A stretch of 64,000 nt of DNA from Eukaryota sp. TZLM1-RC (GCA_040285825.1 JAUPSS010000007.1:1648689-1712688); one strand, 5' to 3'. Shown: positions 50,946-62,046, counted from the first letter of the stretch. The notes: generated by a model from the sequence alone, not told the origin. Numbers and translations: made by a program.

Positions 50946-52658
50946 TGAGTTTGATTATTATGTTAATAATTTATCCCTTCAATCCAGTGGCTCCCAACAT
51001 CTCCTATCAACAAACCCATTTACTGTTGATTTAACAATGGATGGAGATGTTAAAGCAAATCATGGTCCCAGAAAGAGAAGATCTAATTTTAAGTCAACTC
51101 CTCCATCAAAAATTATAAGAAATGCAATTTTTGACCAACAAACATCAAAGCGTAAGCGAAAAAAACAACAAAAAGCACTAAACCGAGAAATTTGTATTGA
51201 GAATACATTGTTGGATATCGAGAACAGGAAGATTTTGACAAAACCATTGAAACCGAGTATGGTCAGAAAAATTTGAGCCAAGTCTTGTGGTTTCAAGTCT
51301 GATTCACTGATTCAACTCAAATCAATGACCTCAAATCAAAATCTTCCCACTGTTATGTGCATTGATCTTGAAACCTATCAGGAGGGTCATCTTTATCAAA
51401 ATCATGATGGCCACCTTTCTCCATCCTGACGAGATTATCAACAAAAAGAGAAAAGAGGGTGCAAATCTTTTGAGAAAAAAAATTGATGAACAAATGGGTG
51501 AGTGGATTCCAGATCAAAGAGTGTTTTTAATTTCCATTGTTGTTGGTAAGTTCGATCGCCATAATTTCTTTTTGGAGAGTAAATATTCACTTATGTTGAG
51601 AATGAGTCCTCAAGTTAGATTACCAGACATTGATATGGATATTCAGACAGAAATTTTGTCTGACGAAAAAACCTTGCTTCGTAGGTTCTTGAACATTATT
51701 GGTAATCATCAACCCCATTGTTTTCTTAATCACAATTTAATACAGTTTGATTTCCAGGTTTTAAAAAATAGATTAAATTATTTTGATTTACCATTTCCCA
51801 CTGTTCGAGATGATGCAACAATTGATGTACTCAATCAAGTTTCACCGAGATGGAGAGAAGTTGTCATCAGGGAAAATGGCTTTTTTCTTTTAGGTACTTT
51901 GGTATTTTCCAAAAAATTCATAAAAATACCCTACGGACATGGATTAAACAATCTTGCATATAAAATGATAAATGAAAAGAAAATCAAACTTCATCAGGTT
52001 TTTTCCCATATTTTGCCAATTGATTGTTTAGCTACTCCTAAACTAATACAAAATTCGATTCAATATGGGCTTCATGATTGTATCCTTTGTCTGAAACTTT
52101 TCGTGTTGTTTCAAAAAGACAAATTTATGTTGCCATCTTATAAAACCATTCGAGCAACCGTCAACTCAATGGTTAAACATTCGAATGTAATACTCAAATT
52201 GCGAGAAACTGCTGTAAAATTTCTACAGTTACGTATTGACACCACATGTTGCTTAAAGCTGTATTTGCAGTCTTGTTTTGAACGTATCTTTATACCACCA
52301 CGAATATCTGCCCAATTATATGAATCATTAATGGCCAGAATTGGTTATATTTCAGCTGAGTATTATGGGCAAGAAATGGTGAAACCAAAAAGTGCATTTC
52401 CACAGGAAAACTTTGTTTATGGTGAAGGAGATTATAGATTATCGACCACTTTTGAACAAGAACAGTTGCACAAAACATTGAGTTATGTAGACCATTTGAG
52501 ATACAGGCCTGAGTTTTTTCCTTAATTTCCAACTGATGGCTTCAGTAACCCACCTGAGTATATGGCCCCAGTAATGTTTGCCAATTTTGACAACAATTTG
52601 AAACTAAATTATGAAAAACATATCAACTTTGACAAACCAGATGTGGAAAGTGTGTTAG

Positions 52659-52798
52659 TGATGCCGTTAGGCAGATGAACACACGAAGGAGAGAGAGAAA
52701 TCTGTTGTTTATTAATAAAGCTGATTCATAAATGAGTATCACGTCATCAGTCGAAATACAAAGAAACCTACTAATTCAATTTGAGTGCAACAACAACA
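52659..52798 (-). repeat. 3' LTR of gag-only element
   Basis: 140 bp, matching the right copy base for base as far as I can compare. A polypurine tract adjoins it at 52799-52816. Confidence 0.9.
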
Positions 52799-52839
52799 CT
52801 ACTTTTTCCCACTTTTCTGAGGACAAATACAGTACTGGC

Positions 52840-53595
52840 TCAATAGAGGGAAAATATGGGGTTTGTTAAACTCTTTGGTGCATCGTTTGTGTGACACAAA
52901 TAATTTACCTCATGTTTGATTTTAGATGGACAATCGCGGGAGATGTGTCCAGGCTTGTGGCACTTGAAGCACGATTGATTTTTTAAATCCTGAGAGCGCC
53001 AAGAGGACCTCGTTTTAGTGCCAGCCGTACGTTCCACATCATTCACTGAGGTTTTGAAACCACGAGTCCATGAAGCAACCCTAGAGCAGTCCAACAGCTC
53101 ATCAGTAGTGGTTTCGACAAGAGAGTGAAGATCTGGGAATACATCATCTCGAATTCTCGCTAGTAGAGAACGTTGAAGACCTACGGGAAGAATTCCTCTG
53201 GCAAATCGATTCAGAAAAGCTGTGTCTGGTAACTTCAGTCCGGAAGCCCTACTCTTTACCTGGAGGAAACGTCGCAGGTAACAGGACATACGTTCTCGGA
53301 CGTCACCAATTCGGACATCAAGCTTCAGTTCTGACATAGCCAGACTAAAATCTTCGTACGTGGCAAACGATACGACAGATTGAAGATGTCTAAGAAGAAC
53401 ATCGTCACTGGAAGAGACGTCGGATTTCTGGAGAGATAGGGACTCTAACAGAAAAGAATCGACCAAGAGTCTTGCTGGAACAAGCTCTTTCTTAGAAGTC
53501 ACAGAAGAATAGATCTTCCACTCTTGTAGGAACAAGAGAACACTTTCAACTTTCATGGAAGAAAGAGACGGGAGGTTGACAGAAGGAACAGTCAT
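52840..53595 (-). CDS. Gag-like nucleocapsid protein with CCHC zinc knuckle
   Basis: 251 residues. A helical, capsid-like region is followed by a basic stretch and one zinc knuckle CFKCHKPGHISRDC at residues 209-222 (CX2CX4HX4C), which binds RNA. The coding region starts 26 bp inside the 5' LTR and ends 42 bp before the 3' LTR, filling the element. It is open throughout, which with the identical LTRs suggests recent activity using enzymes supplied in trans. The family of the capsid part is inferred from context; the knuckle is directly visible. The region just inside the 5' LTR (TTGGCCC...) could be a tRNA primer site but this is not firm. Confidence 0.85.
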   Translation of the reverse strand: MTVPSVNLPSLSSMKVESVLLFLQEWKIYSSVTSKKELVPARLLVDSFLLESLSLQKSDVSSSDDVLLRHLQSVVSFATYEDFSLAMSELKLDVRIGDVRERMSCYLRRFLQVKSRASGLKLPDTAFLNRFARGILPVGLQRSLLARIRDDVFPDLHSLVETTTDELLDCSRVASWTRGFKTSVNDVERTAGTKTRSSWRSQDLKNQSCFKCHKPGHISRDCPSKIKHEVNYLCHTNDAPKSLTNPIFSLY

Positions 53596-53621
53596 CTGAA
53601 ATAAGAAGGGCCAATAATTAT

Positions 53622-53761
53622 TGATGCCGTTAGGCAGATGAACACACGAAGGAGAGAGAGAAATCTGTTGTTTATTAATAAAGCTGATTCATAAATGAGT
53701 ATCACGTCATCAGTCGAAATACAAAGAAACCTACTAATTCAATTTGAGTGCAACAACAACA
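53622..53761 (-). repeat. 5' LTR of gag-only element
   Basis: 140 bp, start GATGCCGTTAGGCAG side on the + strand, end CAACAACAACA. Promoter position inside it is not resolved. Confidence 0.9.
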
Positions 53762-53987
53762 TTAGCAGAAATGCACAATCTGGGTGGAAAGTCAACGCCA
53801 TTGTCTACAGTTATTTCACTGAATAGATTTAGGCTCCGTCAATTCAAAAACTTGTTTTTAGTTGATGATAGAGATTGCTTGAGTCCTTTGTTTCATCATC
53901 CTGAAAATATGTTAGACCTTCTGATTGATGAATTTTTCGCTTTATGTGAACAACATGATATAAGAAATAATTAACTAAGAGACATAT

Positions 53988-55528
53988 TTGAAGGTCTTAT
54001 TGAGCCATTCACTTGTCAAATTACTTGCCAAATTCACTGACGAGAATTTAGTTGATAATATATTTCCAGTGGATATTCATTTTCTTGCAGACGCTGTTGA
54101 AAAAGAATCTCAAATATTCCTAAAACCAGCAATTACAATTGCCCAATATATCTCCAGTAGAGAGAAAAAACCTAATCATATTTCTCCTGTTTCAACCACT
54201 GTAGGCTCTGGATATTATATTATTATTTTATACAAGAACACTATGGAGAATTGTTAAACAAACATTGATGGACGATTTATCATCTACACAGACGCTGAAA
54301 ATGTCCAATACACTGGCCCAAATTACGAAATTCAAACCACCTCAGCAATTTGACTTTTGGTCTAATATTCTCGATTTAAATCAACCAATGTTCAAACAGA
54401 AGAGCTATAAATTCAACAACATTATACACACAGACGGATTTAATATTGCAGTAGAATTTGTTCGTCGGGATCTACAAGGTCAGAGATGTAAGCCAGACAA
54501 CAAGGCTAGTGTTTCTGATTTATATATTCATGATGTTGATGTTGATGCTTTTCAAGACAAACGAATGTTTGTTTGTGATCCTGGAAAACGTGATTTATTA
54601 TACTTTGGCAGCAAAAAGACTGATGAAGAACTAGCTATGGTGCCTGAACATGAAACTGAACGGCAAAGAAATAGTCGGGTGATGAATCAAGACAAGAAAT
54701 TCAAATGGTTGAGAATGACTCAGATGTCCTGGTCTATGAAAAGTAGGATTAATGAAAAAGAAAAACGTTGGGCGACAAAGTATACTGGGGTAGATTACGA
54801 AGGCACCAAATGATAGAGTCTAACGAAATGACAATCGAAGATCAAACACCGAATTAACCGCATTTGCTGCCAGTTCAGCAACTTTTACAGATTTTTCCAA
54901 CTTTGTGGTTGCCAAACTTCGGCAAGTTTCTTTGACAATTAACTGTTACAGTTTTGACCTGTGGAGCATTCAAAAAATGCAAGGTTTTGTTCACAAGCAA
55001 AAGACTGAAAGTTGGTTGTTGAAAAACCTTGTTCAGCAGTGTGACAATCCAAAAGACACTTAAATACTAATGGGTGATTATAGTACAAAAGGTTCCAAGA
55101 ATTTGAAACATCAGAGACCTACTCGAGGCATTGGATGGATTCAAGTTATGAAGAGAAATGGATTTGAAGTATTGATGATTAATGAAGCTTTCATTTCAAC
55201 AAAATGTTTTGTTTGTTTTGAAAAGGTTTCTACGTTTTTGAGAGTAACAAATCCCAGATTCTATGTAAGAGAAAAGACTCCTGTTACTACATGTCATGGT
55301 TCATTAGCTTGTAACAGTGAGACTTGCAAAACCAGTAACAAAGGCTCAACAAAGCTTTTCAATAGAAATAAGCTGGCTTGTGTCAATATGTTTGCAATTG
55401 CTGAAGCGAGAATGAGTGGTAATGAAAGCCTCAGTATTTGTGTAGTAGATAGTTTTTGTAATTATTCCACACGAAAATTGATTGTGTATCTATGGGAATT
55501 TCCCACTTGCCTAAACCAGACTCCTTGA
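53988..55528 (+). pseudogene. Fanzor-like (eukaryotic TnpB/OrfB-type) nuclease relic 1
   Basis: Three frames carry one protein. 53988-54257 holds N-terminal helical sequence. 54265-54813 holds IIHTDGFNIAVEFVRRD and then VCDPGKRDLLYFGS, the typical lead-in and RuvC-I aspartate of Fanzor proteins. From about 54870 comes DLWSIQKMQGFVHKQK, a stop near 55062, then ILMGDYSTKG, STKCFVC, CHGSLAC...C and NRNKLACVNMF, the zinc site and RuvC-III region (55070-55528). Family knowledge: Fanzors are RNA-guided DNA nucleases of eukaryotic mobile elements and their viruses. At least two frameshifts and one stop are seen, so it is inactive as written. The RuvC-III position has N where D is common (NRNKLA versus NRDxxA), a possible loss of a catalytic residue. 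Confidence 0.78.
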
Positions 55529-56316
55529 GCAGAGCAGTAAGTTGCTAGAATTCATGAAACATGTACCTCAATTCTACAAGCGTGCGAATTAACTAAAGTG
55601 TTTGAAGTTGTGTATTTGTCAGTAAATAATTGTTTATAATATAAAGTTTAAGTATGCAATTTTGTTATGCCTATCTACTTTAGACTTATAAGAAAATGGC
55701 AAAAATTAAAAATTAAAACTGATGTCACTTTAATTGGACAAAAACAGTTATCGTTTAGATACCTGTACGATTTATTTTTTCGAAATATTTTACATTGACA
55801 TTTAATTGGAGGTTTCGGCCGAACTCAGAGATCAACCTAGGTACGTAACAAAAGATTCAACACATTGTAAGTAATTGCAAATGTCCTTGTCTTTGTGCAA
55901 TTAATCAGTGTGATATGAGGAATTTACAGACTTTTTTATAATGAGTTGAGTTAGTTTATAACATTAATGGTTCAGGTTCCAACCACAACATTATACCTGA
56001 CATTTAACCTTCCATAGTTACTTGATCAAATATCATCAACTATTTTCCCAGAAATTGCTGTCATTGTTGATTGTACAATGATCCTCTATGTATGTGATAC
56101 AGTCTAAAATCATGAAATCTGCAACATATTTCAAGTCCATCTAAGGATATTTATACCAAAATTCTCTCCTGAACTGCAACAGTGTACGAAACAAGACACT
56201 GCTGTACGATTGTTTTTGTTTGTGACTGTGGGAGTTGTGATTTGGGCTTTGAGATACATATTGCAAATATTAATTTAATATTAGTAAATCAAAGACACAT
56301 TCAAATTAAAAACTAT
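55529..56316. other. Intergenic, Fanzor relic 1 to PheRS beta
   Basis: About 790 bp, AT-rich. If the Fanzor element had a guide RNA it would be expected just 3' of the gene, at the left end here, but no strong hairpin stands out. Otherwise nothing recognised. Confidence 0.5.
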
Positions 56317-58083
56317 TTATAGTCCCAAATCCATAATAACTTCAAGATTTAGTTCCAAAATACTACAAGGAAAAGCTAAATCGAAATTCCTAACAACATC
56401 CACAGCCACGGAACCTAATTCACCTACAACTACTTCATCTTTTGTTTCAGAATTAACCAAAACTATGCTAGCTTGATGTCCCCTAATAAGATAAGGTAAT
56501 TCCTGTGCTTTTAAAGTAAATTGATATGGACCTAAATCCAGCCACTGAGCAATTCTGTCAAGAAGTCCATGAATAAACTCAAAACCAGCTGTATTAGAGC
56601 TGTATAGAGCAGCCAATCTTTTTTGATTGATTGCTCCATTCTGATCACTTTCAGAGAGGGTCACTACATCACCAATCTCATAGAGTTTCAAAGGTCTAGC
56701 CAAGCCCTTATTATGACCTGCAGTCTTCAACAGTCCAGGGATTAATGAGCTTCGAACACGTTCAAAGTCACTTCCTTTGGGATTGGAGACAACAACACCA
56801 TTGTCCTCAATACCAAGGAATGAAGATGAATCTTGAACAGACATTAAAGTGAAGGTACAAATTTCAACAAATCCAAAAGAAGAAATTGATTGGCGTAAAT
56901 ACTCAACTAACTCCATACTAGGCAATTCAGATCCAATGGTGACAATGTCAGGCAAAGAAACAGGAACCTTACCAAACCCATAAGCAACTGCAGCATCTTC
57001 AACGATGTCACAAGGATGAAGAATGTCATTTCTGGTTGGAGGAATCGAAACAGAAACAGTAGAGTTTGAAACTTTTTCAGCAGTTAGCATCATTTTCTTA
57101 AGTAATGCTATGGCTGAATCAGCAGAAATCTCAACTCCGATCATCTTAGATATATCAGAGACCTCAACGTTCATTCGACGAAGATCCATCTGGGGAGTGA
57201 TTTGGGAAAATTCATTATAGGTTACCTTAACTGGAATGTAACCATTTTTCTGATCACAAAGACTACTAAACATGGAAACAATACAAGACAAAACATCTTG
57301 AGCCTTGGTTTTATCGGTAGCGGTACACTCAATAAGGATATTTCTAGTGTTGAGGGTGATCTTGGAATGATTACCATTAATAACTGGGGGTAGAGAAAGA
57401 ACAGTGTTCTGAGAGTCGTAGATGACTGGATGACGTTTCCAGTCATTGATGATTGAGACATAGGGTCTTAAATAATGACCTGGTTGGGAAAACTCATTTA
57501 AAACATTTCTAGCACATTTTACCTCGCTTCCATTGAGAGGAGCAAAGTTGATATCATCAACAGAGTCAGTGGTGTAAGTTAAAGGTCCTTGAATGGTATC
57601 CAAGTCATGAGTCCCAATAGCTACAAGAGTTCTTCGACGGCAATAGTTTTGGTGAAGTTTATCTTGGAGGTCAATAAAAGATTTGTAGGTCTCGTTAGTA
57701 AGCGTGACATTGGGAAGGATGGCAGCAACAATGAAAGGACGAACAGTGGAAGTGGACTGGTCGACAATGATCTCAAATGTAGCAGGGGAAAGTGCCGAGA
57801 AGCAAGGTGTGGGTTCAGTGTTGTACATGAAACACCTGAGTGCAGTTGCAATGCCTTCTACACAGAGGAGGTCTATACGGTTAGCAGGAACCTCAATGCG
57901 GTAAATAACGGCATCACTATCACCTGATACTGTGCTTTTGGCAGAGGTGTTAAGTTGTGATTCAGTTGTCTCCTCATCAAGTTCTATTCCAAAGTCGAAA
58001 CAAAGGTCTTCAAATTGTTGCTTGGTAAAAGTCTTTTCTAATTGGGAAAAGAGGACATCACGAGGAACAGAAACTGTGGGCAT
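56317..58083 (-). CDS. Phenylalanyl-tRNA synthetase beta subunit, cytosolic archaeal/eukaryotic type
   Basis: 588 residues from MPTVSVPRDVLF, the family's usual start; an in-frame Met 25 codons upstream is less likely. In order: N-terminal B1-like domain with LFSQLEKTFTKQQFEDLCFDFGIELDE, the B3/B4 editing domain with EFSQPGHYLRPY and LPPVINGNHSKIT, the B5 domain with PPTRNDILHPCDIVEDAAVAYGFGKVP, and the catalytic-like core with FVEICTFTLMS, VSNPKGSDFERVRSSLIPGLLKT and PLKLYEIGDVV. The alpha-beta heterotetramer charges tRNA-Phe; beta holds editing and tRNA-binding functions. Length is normal for the eukaryotic form. No introns; stop TAA. Confidence 0.95.
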   Translation of the reverse strand: MPTVSVPRDVLFSQLEKTFTKQQFEDLCFDFGIELDEETTESQLNTSAKSTVSGDSDAVIYRIEVPANRIDLLCVEGIATALRCFMYNTEPTPCFSALSPATFEIIVDQSTSTVRPFIVAAILPNVTLTNETYKSFIDLQDKLHQNYCRRRTLVAIGTHDLDTIQGPLTYTTDSVDDINFAPLNGSEVKCARNVLNEFSQPGHYLRPYVSIINDWKRHPVIYDSQNTVLSLPPVINGNHSKITLNTRNILIECTATDKTKAQDVLSCIVSMFSSLCDQKNGYIPVKVTYNEFSQITPQMDLRRMNVEVSDISKMIGVEISADSAIALLKKMMLTAEKVSNSTVSVSIPPTRNDILHPCDIVEDAAVAYGFGKVPVSLPDIVTIGSELPSMELVEYLRQSISSFGFVEICTFTLMSVQDSSSFLGIEDNGVVVSNPKGSDFERVRSSLIPGLLKTAGHNKGLARPLKLYEIGDVVTLSESDQNGAINQKRLAALYSSNTAGFEFIHGLLDRIAQWLDLGPYQFTLKAQELPYLIRGHQASIVLVNSETKDEVVVGELGSVAVDVVRNFDLAFPCSILELNLEVIMDLGL

Positions 58084-59000
58084 TGGATAAGGTCTTTTGT
58101 TGAAGAATATTTGTTTCAATTTCCCAACAAAGAAATTAATCAAGCTAAAGCTCCACATTCTCTGAATTTGCTTCTCCAGCGTCGAAACAATTGATCAGGT
58201 TAGATTGAGAAACCTGACCAACTGAATAAAACACATCAGATAATAATTTCTCCAAAATTGCAAAAATAAACAATTCTATTTTGCCAGGAGACAGGATAAA
58301 ACATTCTTCAAGTGAATTCGTTTTGAACAAATGCTTTAATCTTCAAGGAACGGCAACACAGCATTACTCAGCAAAGAAGAAACACAAAATAAAATAAATA
58401 AAAAGAAAGAAAGAATAAAAATAAAGAGGCAGAAAATATATATTGGCATCGAAATCATTCATTAACAGAAGAAATCAGTTTCACACATTTAGCTTATTTT
58501 TCTCCAGCAAGAAGCGTAATGTTGTCATTAGAATTCATCAAATACTCATCAAAAAAGTAAAGACCAAAACACATAACATCTGAGATATTGAAATTTCCTT
58601 TTCATTGAACAGAGAAATGTTGATGGCTACAACAGCCGCGGAACTATTTTGAACACCTTTTACAATTTCCAGAGCAGTATTCTCTATTTTGGCCGAGTCG
58701 AGTTGACTTCACAGTCCAAGTTTCACATTTAATTTAATGAGACCATACTGTTACTTTTTTAAGCACAATCGTAAAAAATGGTGAAAGATTAGGAATTTCT
58801 TGAACTGAAAGAAATTGAGGAAAACTGAGTCGAAAAACATACGTTTGAATTCCATTATTCCTGGAATTCTGGATTTTGGAGTTCTTCTGAGTATTGCTGG
58901 AATTCTTTAAATTTTTCTTTAGGAATTTGGAATTCCAAAATGAAAAAGCTAGAATTTAAAAGTATGTCCAAAATTAACTAGGTAAATTATCTAATACTCA
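58084..59000. other. Intergenic, nothing recognised apart from GAATTC-rich palindromic words
   Basis: About 900 bp between PheRS beta and a LINE relic. AT-rich. Near 58850-58935 the words GGAATTC and GGAATTTGGAATTCC recur, making several short palindromes. No gene is seen. Confidence 0.5.
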
Positions 59001-59540
59001 TTGAATTTGAATTTAAGTCTTTTAGAATTGTTCTTGGCACATCTGTTGTCAAATCTGTTTGATGCTGAAGATGACAATAAGAATAATAGAGGTGATGTCA
59101 TATTACATGGAATAGATGGAACTTTCATTTTATTGGAAGTAATGTCTGTTGATCCTTGCAATGTCTCAAATGAAAGGCTTGCTAATGCTGCAATTCATAA
59201 TCCTCTTTCAAATGCTGAAAATTTCAAAATCAAAACAATACAGTGAACTTTTGTCCAAATTGTCTACCCAACAGCAAGCACAATAAAATTTGTATCCTTT
59301 TGTATCTTCTCTATTTAATTCACTTGCTTCCATTGTTTTACGTTTTATGGTAGAATTTGAAATGATTGTAAAGAAATGGACCATTAGAAATTTTGAAAGT
59401 TTGTTTTGGCAAAATAGAATTGTGTTTCCATTTTCAAGAGGATGTTGAAGATATTTTCTGATGCTCTGCTTTCTCGTGGACCTCGCTATGAAAGAATTGC
59501 ATCTAGTTAATTTGTTTTGGGAGAGATGGATTATTGAGAT
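59001..59540 (+). pseudogene. 3'-end relic of an RLE-type LINE
   Basis: 59001-59246 carries NNRGDVILHGIDGTFILLEVMSVDPCNVSNERLANAA, an RLE-type motif with a D...E/D pair. In another frame further on is a terminal block with SLFWQNRIVFPFSR (near 59400-59440), matching SVWQNRIVF of the relic at 46816-47118. It therefore belongs to the second LINE family of this window. The end overlaps the 3' end of the DUF504-type gene. Confidence 0.6.
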
Positions 59541-59926
59541 GTTGATTTATAAATACTATTTGGTTTCATTATTAACGAAAAACTACAAGAAACAATGTTA
59601 GAGAAGAAGGGTAACTGGAAATTCTTTCTACCAGTAGCATGAGGAGGAAAACATCGGGAGAGAACACCAGGTGTCGGAGATGAGAATAAAGAAACAGAAG
59701 GTGCAACAGAGCCAATAAGGTTGAATCGTTTTGTGCGAGACCAGAGAATTGAGTTTCCTTTAGATATGTAGCGAATTCTGTGAGATGGTACAGATAAGGC
59801 AAGAAAATCGTGAAGAGTGAGGAAGAATACACCGCCAAAGCTATCCTCAAAACCAACAAAGAAACGTTCTTTAGACAAAGAAGTATCGTGGACTAATCTG
59901 TTGATTATGCTGAGAGCGTCTTTCAT
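59531..59926 (-). CDS. Small MJ1316/DUF504-domain protein
   Basis: 131 residues. The first ~75 match the MJ1316 (DUF504) pattern: ALSIINRLVHDTSLSKERFFVGFEDSFGGVFFL, then PSHRIRYISKGNSILWSRTKRFNLIGS. Family knowledge: this domain is found alone in archaea and fused in eukaryotic proteins such as LENG9, and is thought to bind RNA ends. The last ~55 residues are Ser/Pro-rich and the frame ends inside a LINE relic, so the natural C-terminus may have been replaced. It is divergent from the Fanzor relic that starts 207 bp to the right. Assignment rests on the motif pattern only. Confidence 0.65.
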   Translation of the reverse strand: MKDALSIINRLVHDTSLSKERFFVGFEDSFGGVFFLTLHDFLALSVPSHRIRYISKGNSILWSRTKRFNLIGSVAPSVSLFSSPTPGVLSRCFPPHATGRKNFQLPFFSNIVSCSFSLIMKPNSIYKSTSQ

Positions 59927-60132
59927 GAGTTACATAGTGTTGAAATTCCAGAAACTATTACAAAGGATACCTAGTTTATGAATCTAGTTTATGAAGTGAG
60001 GGGAAAGTGTGGGAATAGTGAAAACCTCCCAAAACCAAGTTGAGGGTTAAAAACCTCCCAGAATAGGCAACCAGAAGTCGAAAATGGGTGACAAGTGTAA
60101 AATTTGATAGATGAGCTCTTTATTCTCACTAC

Positions 60133-62046
60133 ATGTCAGACGCCCACTCTGTGTCACGTGTATTCACTCGGTCTTGTGCACTTAACTCGCTGCTGACCCC
60201 TGCAGCGGTGCAACAAATTCGGACTGACCTTCATGTGGTCACCGAGATTTGTCATGAAGCTTCTTTATTACTTCAATCTTTTCTTCTAAATTTTCCGTTG
60301 GCATCTAGAGCTTTAGTGGAACAGGATGTATGGTATCTGTTTATGACCGTCATCACCACTGGTTCTTTTCCTAACCCTTCCACATCTAAAGGCCAACGCC
60401 AATTACTCCATATCTTTAACAATGGATTTCTTCCTGAATGCCCACAAGACAGGTCTCTTGTTTCTGTGTGGGAAAATTCTTTAGTGCCTCACAGAAATTC
60501 ATTAAATCTTTTTCTCAATGCTTGGCTGCAATCTCAGAATTGTAATTTTATCAATAGAAAAGGGCTTTCTCCTTACCTTGCTTGTCGGGCTCGTCAATTG
60601 GCGTCTAACGTGAAGACAAGTTTACCTAAAATTTGTCAATCCTGGACAAAAAACTTTATTCGTGCTCATTGTAGAGCCCTGGATAAAACAAATATCTTTG
60701 CAAATAATATTCTTTCACTTTTGCCAGATGAACCACTAGCCCAACCCGAGGAAGTAGTAGTTGATTCTGTTCTTGAATACCTCATCAATTTCAATTTGAA
60801 TAATTCAAGAGAAAGATTCTTCTTATTAAATGCATGTAAGTTTATCTTGAATCTTTTTCAAAGATTTCCTACCACCGCCTCCCTACTGTCCTCACATGAT
60901 AAAATCACTTTTTCATCAAAGGAAATTGGTGAGCTTTTTCTCTTTAATCTTAAAATTTCACAATACTTACTCACTTTCTTTTCTCATATGCATTGCTGGA
61001 AGAAATTTAGAATAATACCTTTAGCTTCTCATAAAGGTTCTAAATTTATTGAGGTACCTTCACATGTTTTCCACTCTGTGAAAAAATTTCCACTTATTGC
61101 CGGATCATCTTCGAAAACAAAGTTGATCAAAAATACAGGTCTGAAACGAATATTCAAACAATGTCCTTACCAAAAATTCAATAACAACAGAAAAAGTTTA
61201 AAAAACATATTTAAAAATATTTTATTGAAATCTAATGGTAATGAAATGCTTTTGACCTTTGAAGGTAAAAATGATGACTCAGAAAAAACAGATGAGCTGG
61301 ATGAACCACCGAAAAAGAAAAGAAGATCAAAAAATGAAATGAAAAGTGACCCTAATGCCAACAAAACCAGAGAAACACAGTTGAAGGGTACTAAAAAATG
61401 CCCCGTCGAAGACGTAGAGATCCAGTCGAAATTTTACCTGAAAGCCCCCTTATCGGCGTTGATCTTGGCCAATCAAGATTATGTGGTTACTTCTTAAATG
61501 ATAATCAATGTGGAGTTATCCATTGTCCAACTGGCAGAAGATACATGACAAAACCTTCACCCAGTAAACACTCTCCCAACCAATATTCCGTTCAAAATTT
61601 CAACCAATATTTGAACCATTGGAATTTGGTCAGGAGGAAAGTGTACTTGGAAAGTAATCGCCAGAAATGGAAAATAATTAATTTTGATAACCGCAGACGA
61701 AAAGATAGACGGTTCAGAGAGATAGTCTCAACAAATTTCAAAGGCTGGCTGGACATCCTGATAAACTCTATCTTGCTGTGGGTTCTGCTAATTTCCCCTC
61801 TCATTGCCGAAAAGTCAATCGATATGGATCAGCAAGGGCTTTCGGAAAAGGTTGTGTTATCAAAAGGACGTGAAGCACTTGTCAACCAGTGAATTTAATA
61901 CAAGCAAACTGTCCAGTTGTTGCATGGCCGAGAATATTCAAGCAGGATCATGGCAAATGCGTATTTGTACTGAGTGTCAAATAGTATATGACAGAGATAT
62001 TTCCGATGCAAAAAATATTCAAATTAAGAAGAAAGCGGAATTGTGA
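60133..62046 (+). pseudogene. Fanzor-like (eukaryotic TnpB/OrfB-type) nuclease relic 2
   Basis: A long intact N-terminal frame (60133-61497, 454 codons) of helical sequence ends with a classic basic nuclear localisation signal PPKKKRRSKNEMK (near 61308-61345). A frame change in 61398-61497 leads to LIGVDLGQSRLCGYF, the RuvC-I aspartate region (61398-61892). Near 61770 another frame reads LAVGSANFPSHCRKV, like the RuvC-II region. 61804-62046 then gives SSCCM...RICTECQIVYDRDISDAKNI, the zinc site and RuvC-III with DRD. So all catalytic blocks survive in order but in three frames. It is clearly a different lineage from relic 1. The gene is compact and younger-looking; its N-half has no breaks. 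Confidence 0.82.

Larger units (their letters stand above)
52659..53761 (-). mobile_element. Compact LTR element carrying only gag (1.1 kb)
   Basis: Two identical 140-bp LTRs flank a single gag gene. On the minus strand the LTR begins TGTTGTTGTTGC and ends GGCATCA, the usual TG...CA. A purine-rich tract (AAAAGTGGGAAAAAGTAG) stands directly before the 3' LTR, as a polypurine tract should. TTAG flanks the element on both sides (52655-52658 and 53762-53765), a 4-bp target duplication. The host frame is continuous across the insertion if element and one TTAG are removed. No protease, RT or integrase is present. Identical LTRs point to recent insertion. This resembles the gag-only, terminal-repeat elements known in plants as TR-GAG. 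Confidence 0.88.
51037..53974 (+). pseudogene. Relic with family-B DNA polymerase-like 3'-5' exonuclease domain, split by an LTR element
   Basis: After a basic N-terminal piece (51037-51276) the next in-frame segment reads MCIDLETYQEGH, an Exo I-like DxE motif. A frameshift near 51420 leads into 51362-52525, which has HNLIQFDFQVLKNRL (Exo II, NxxxFD) and YGLHDCILCLKLF (Exo III, YxxxD) at the right spacing for a B-family polymerase proofreading domain. Polymerase motifs A and C were not found. The frame continues past a stop at 52526, is split by the LTR element at 52658/53762, and resumes in the same frame to 53974. So the reading frame predates the insertion. It is followed directly by the Fanzor relic, and the two may belong to one mobile element. 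Function in this form is unlikely. Confidence 0.55.
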
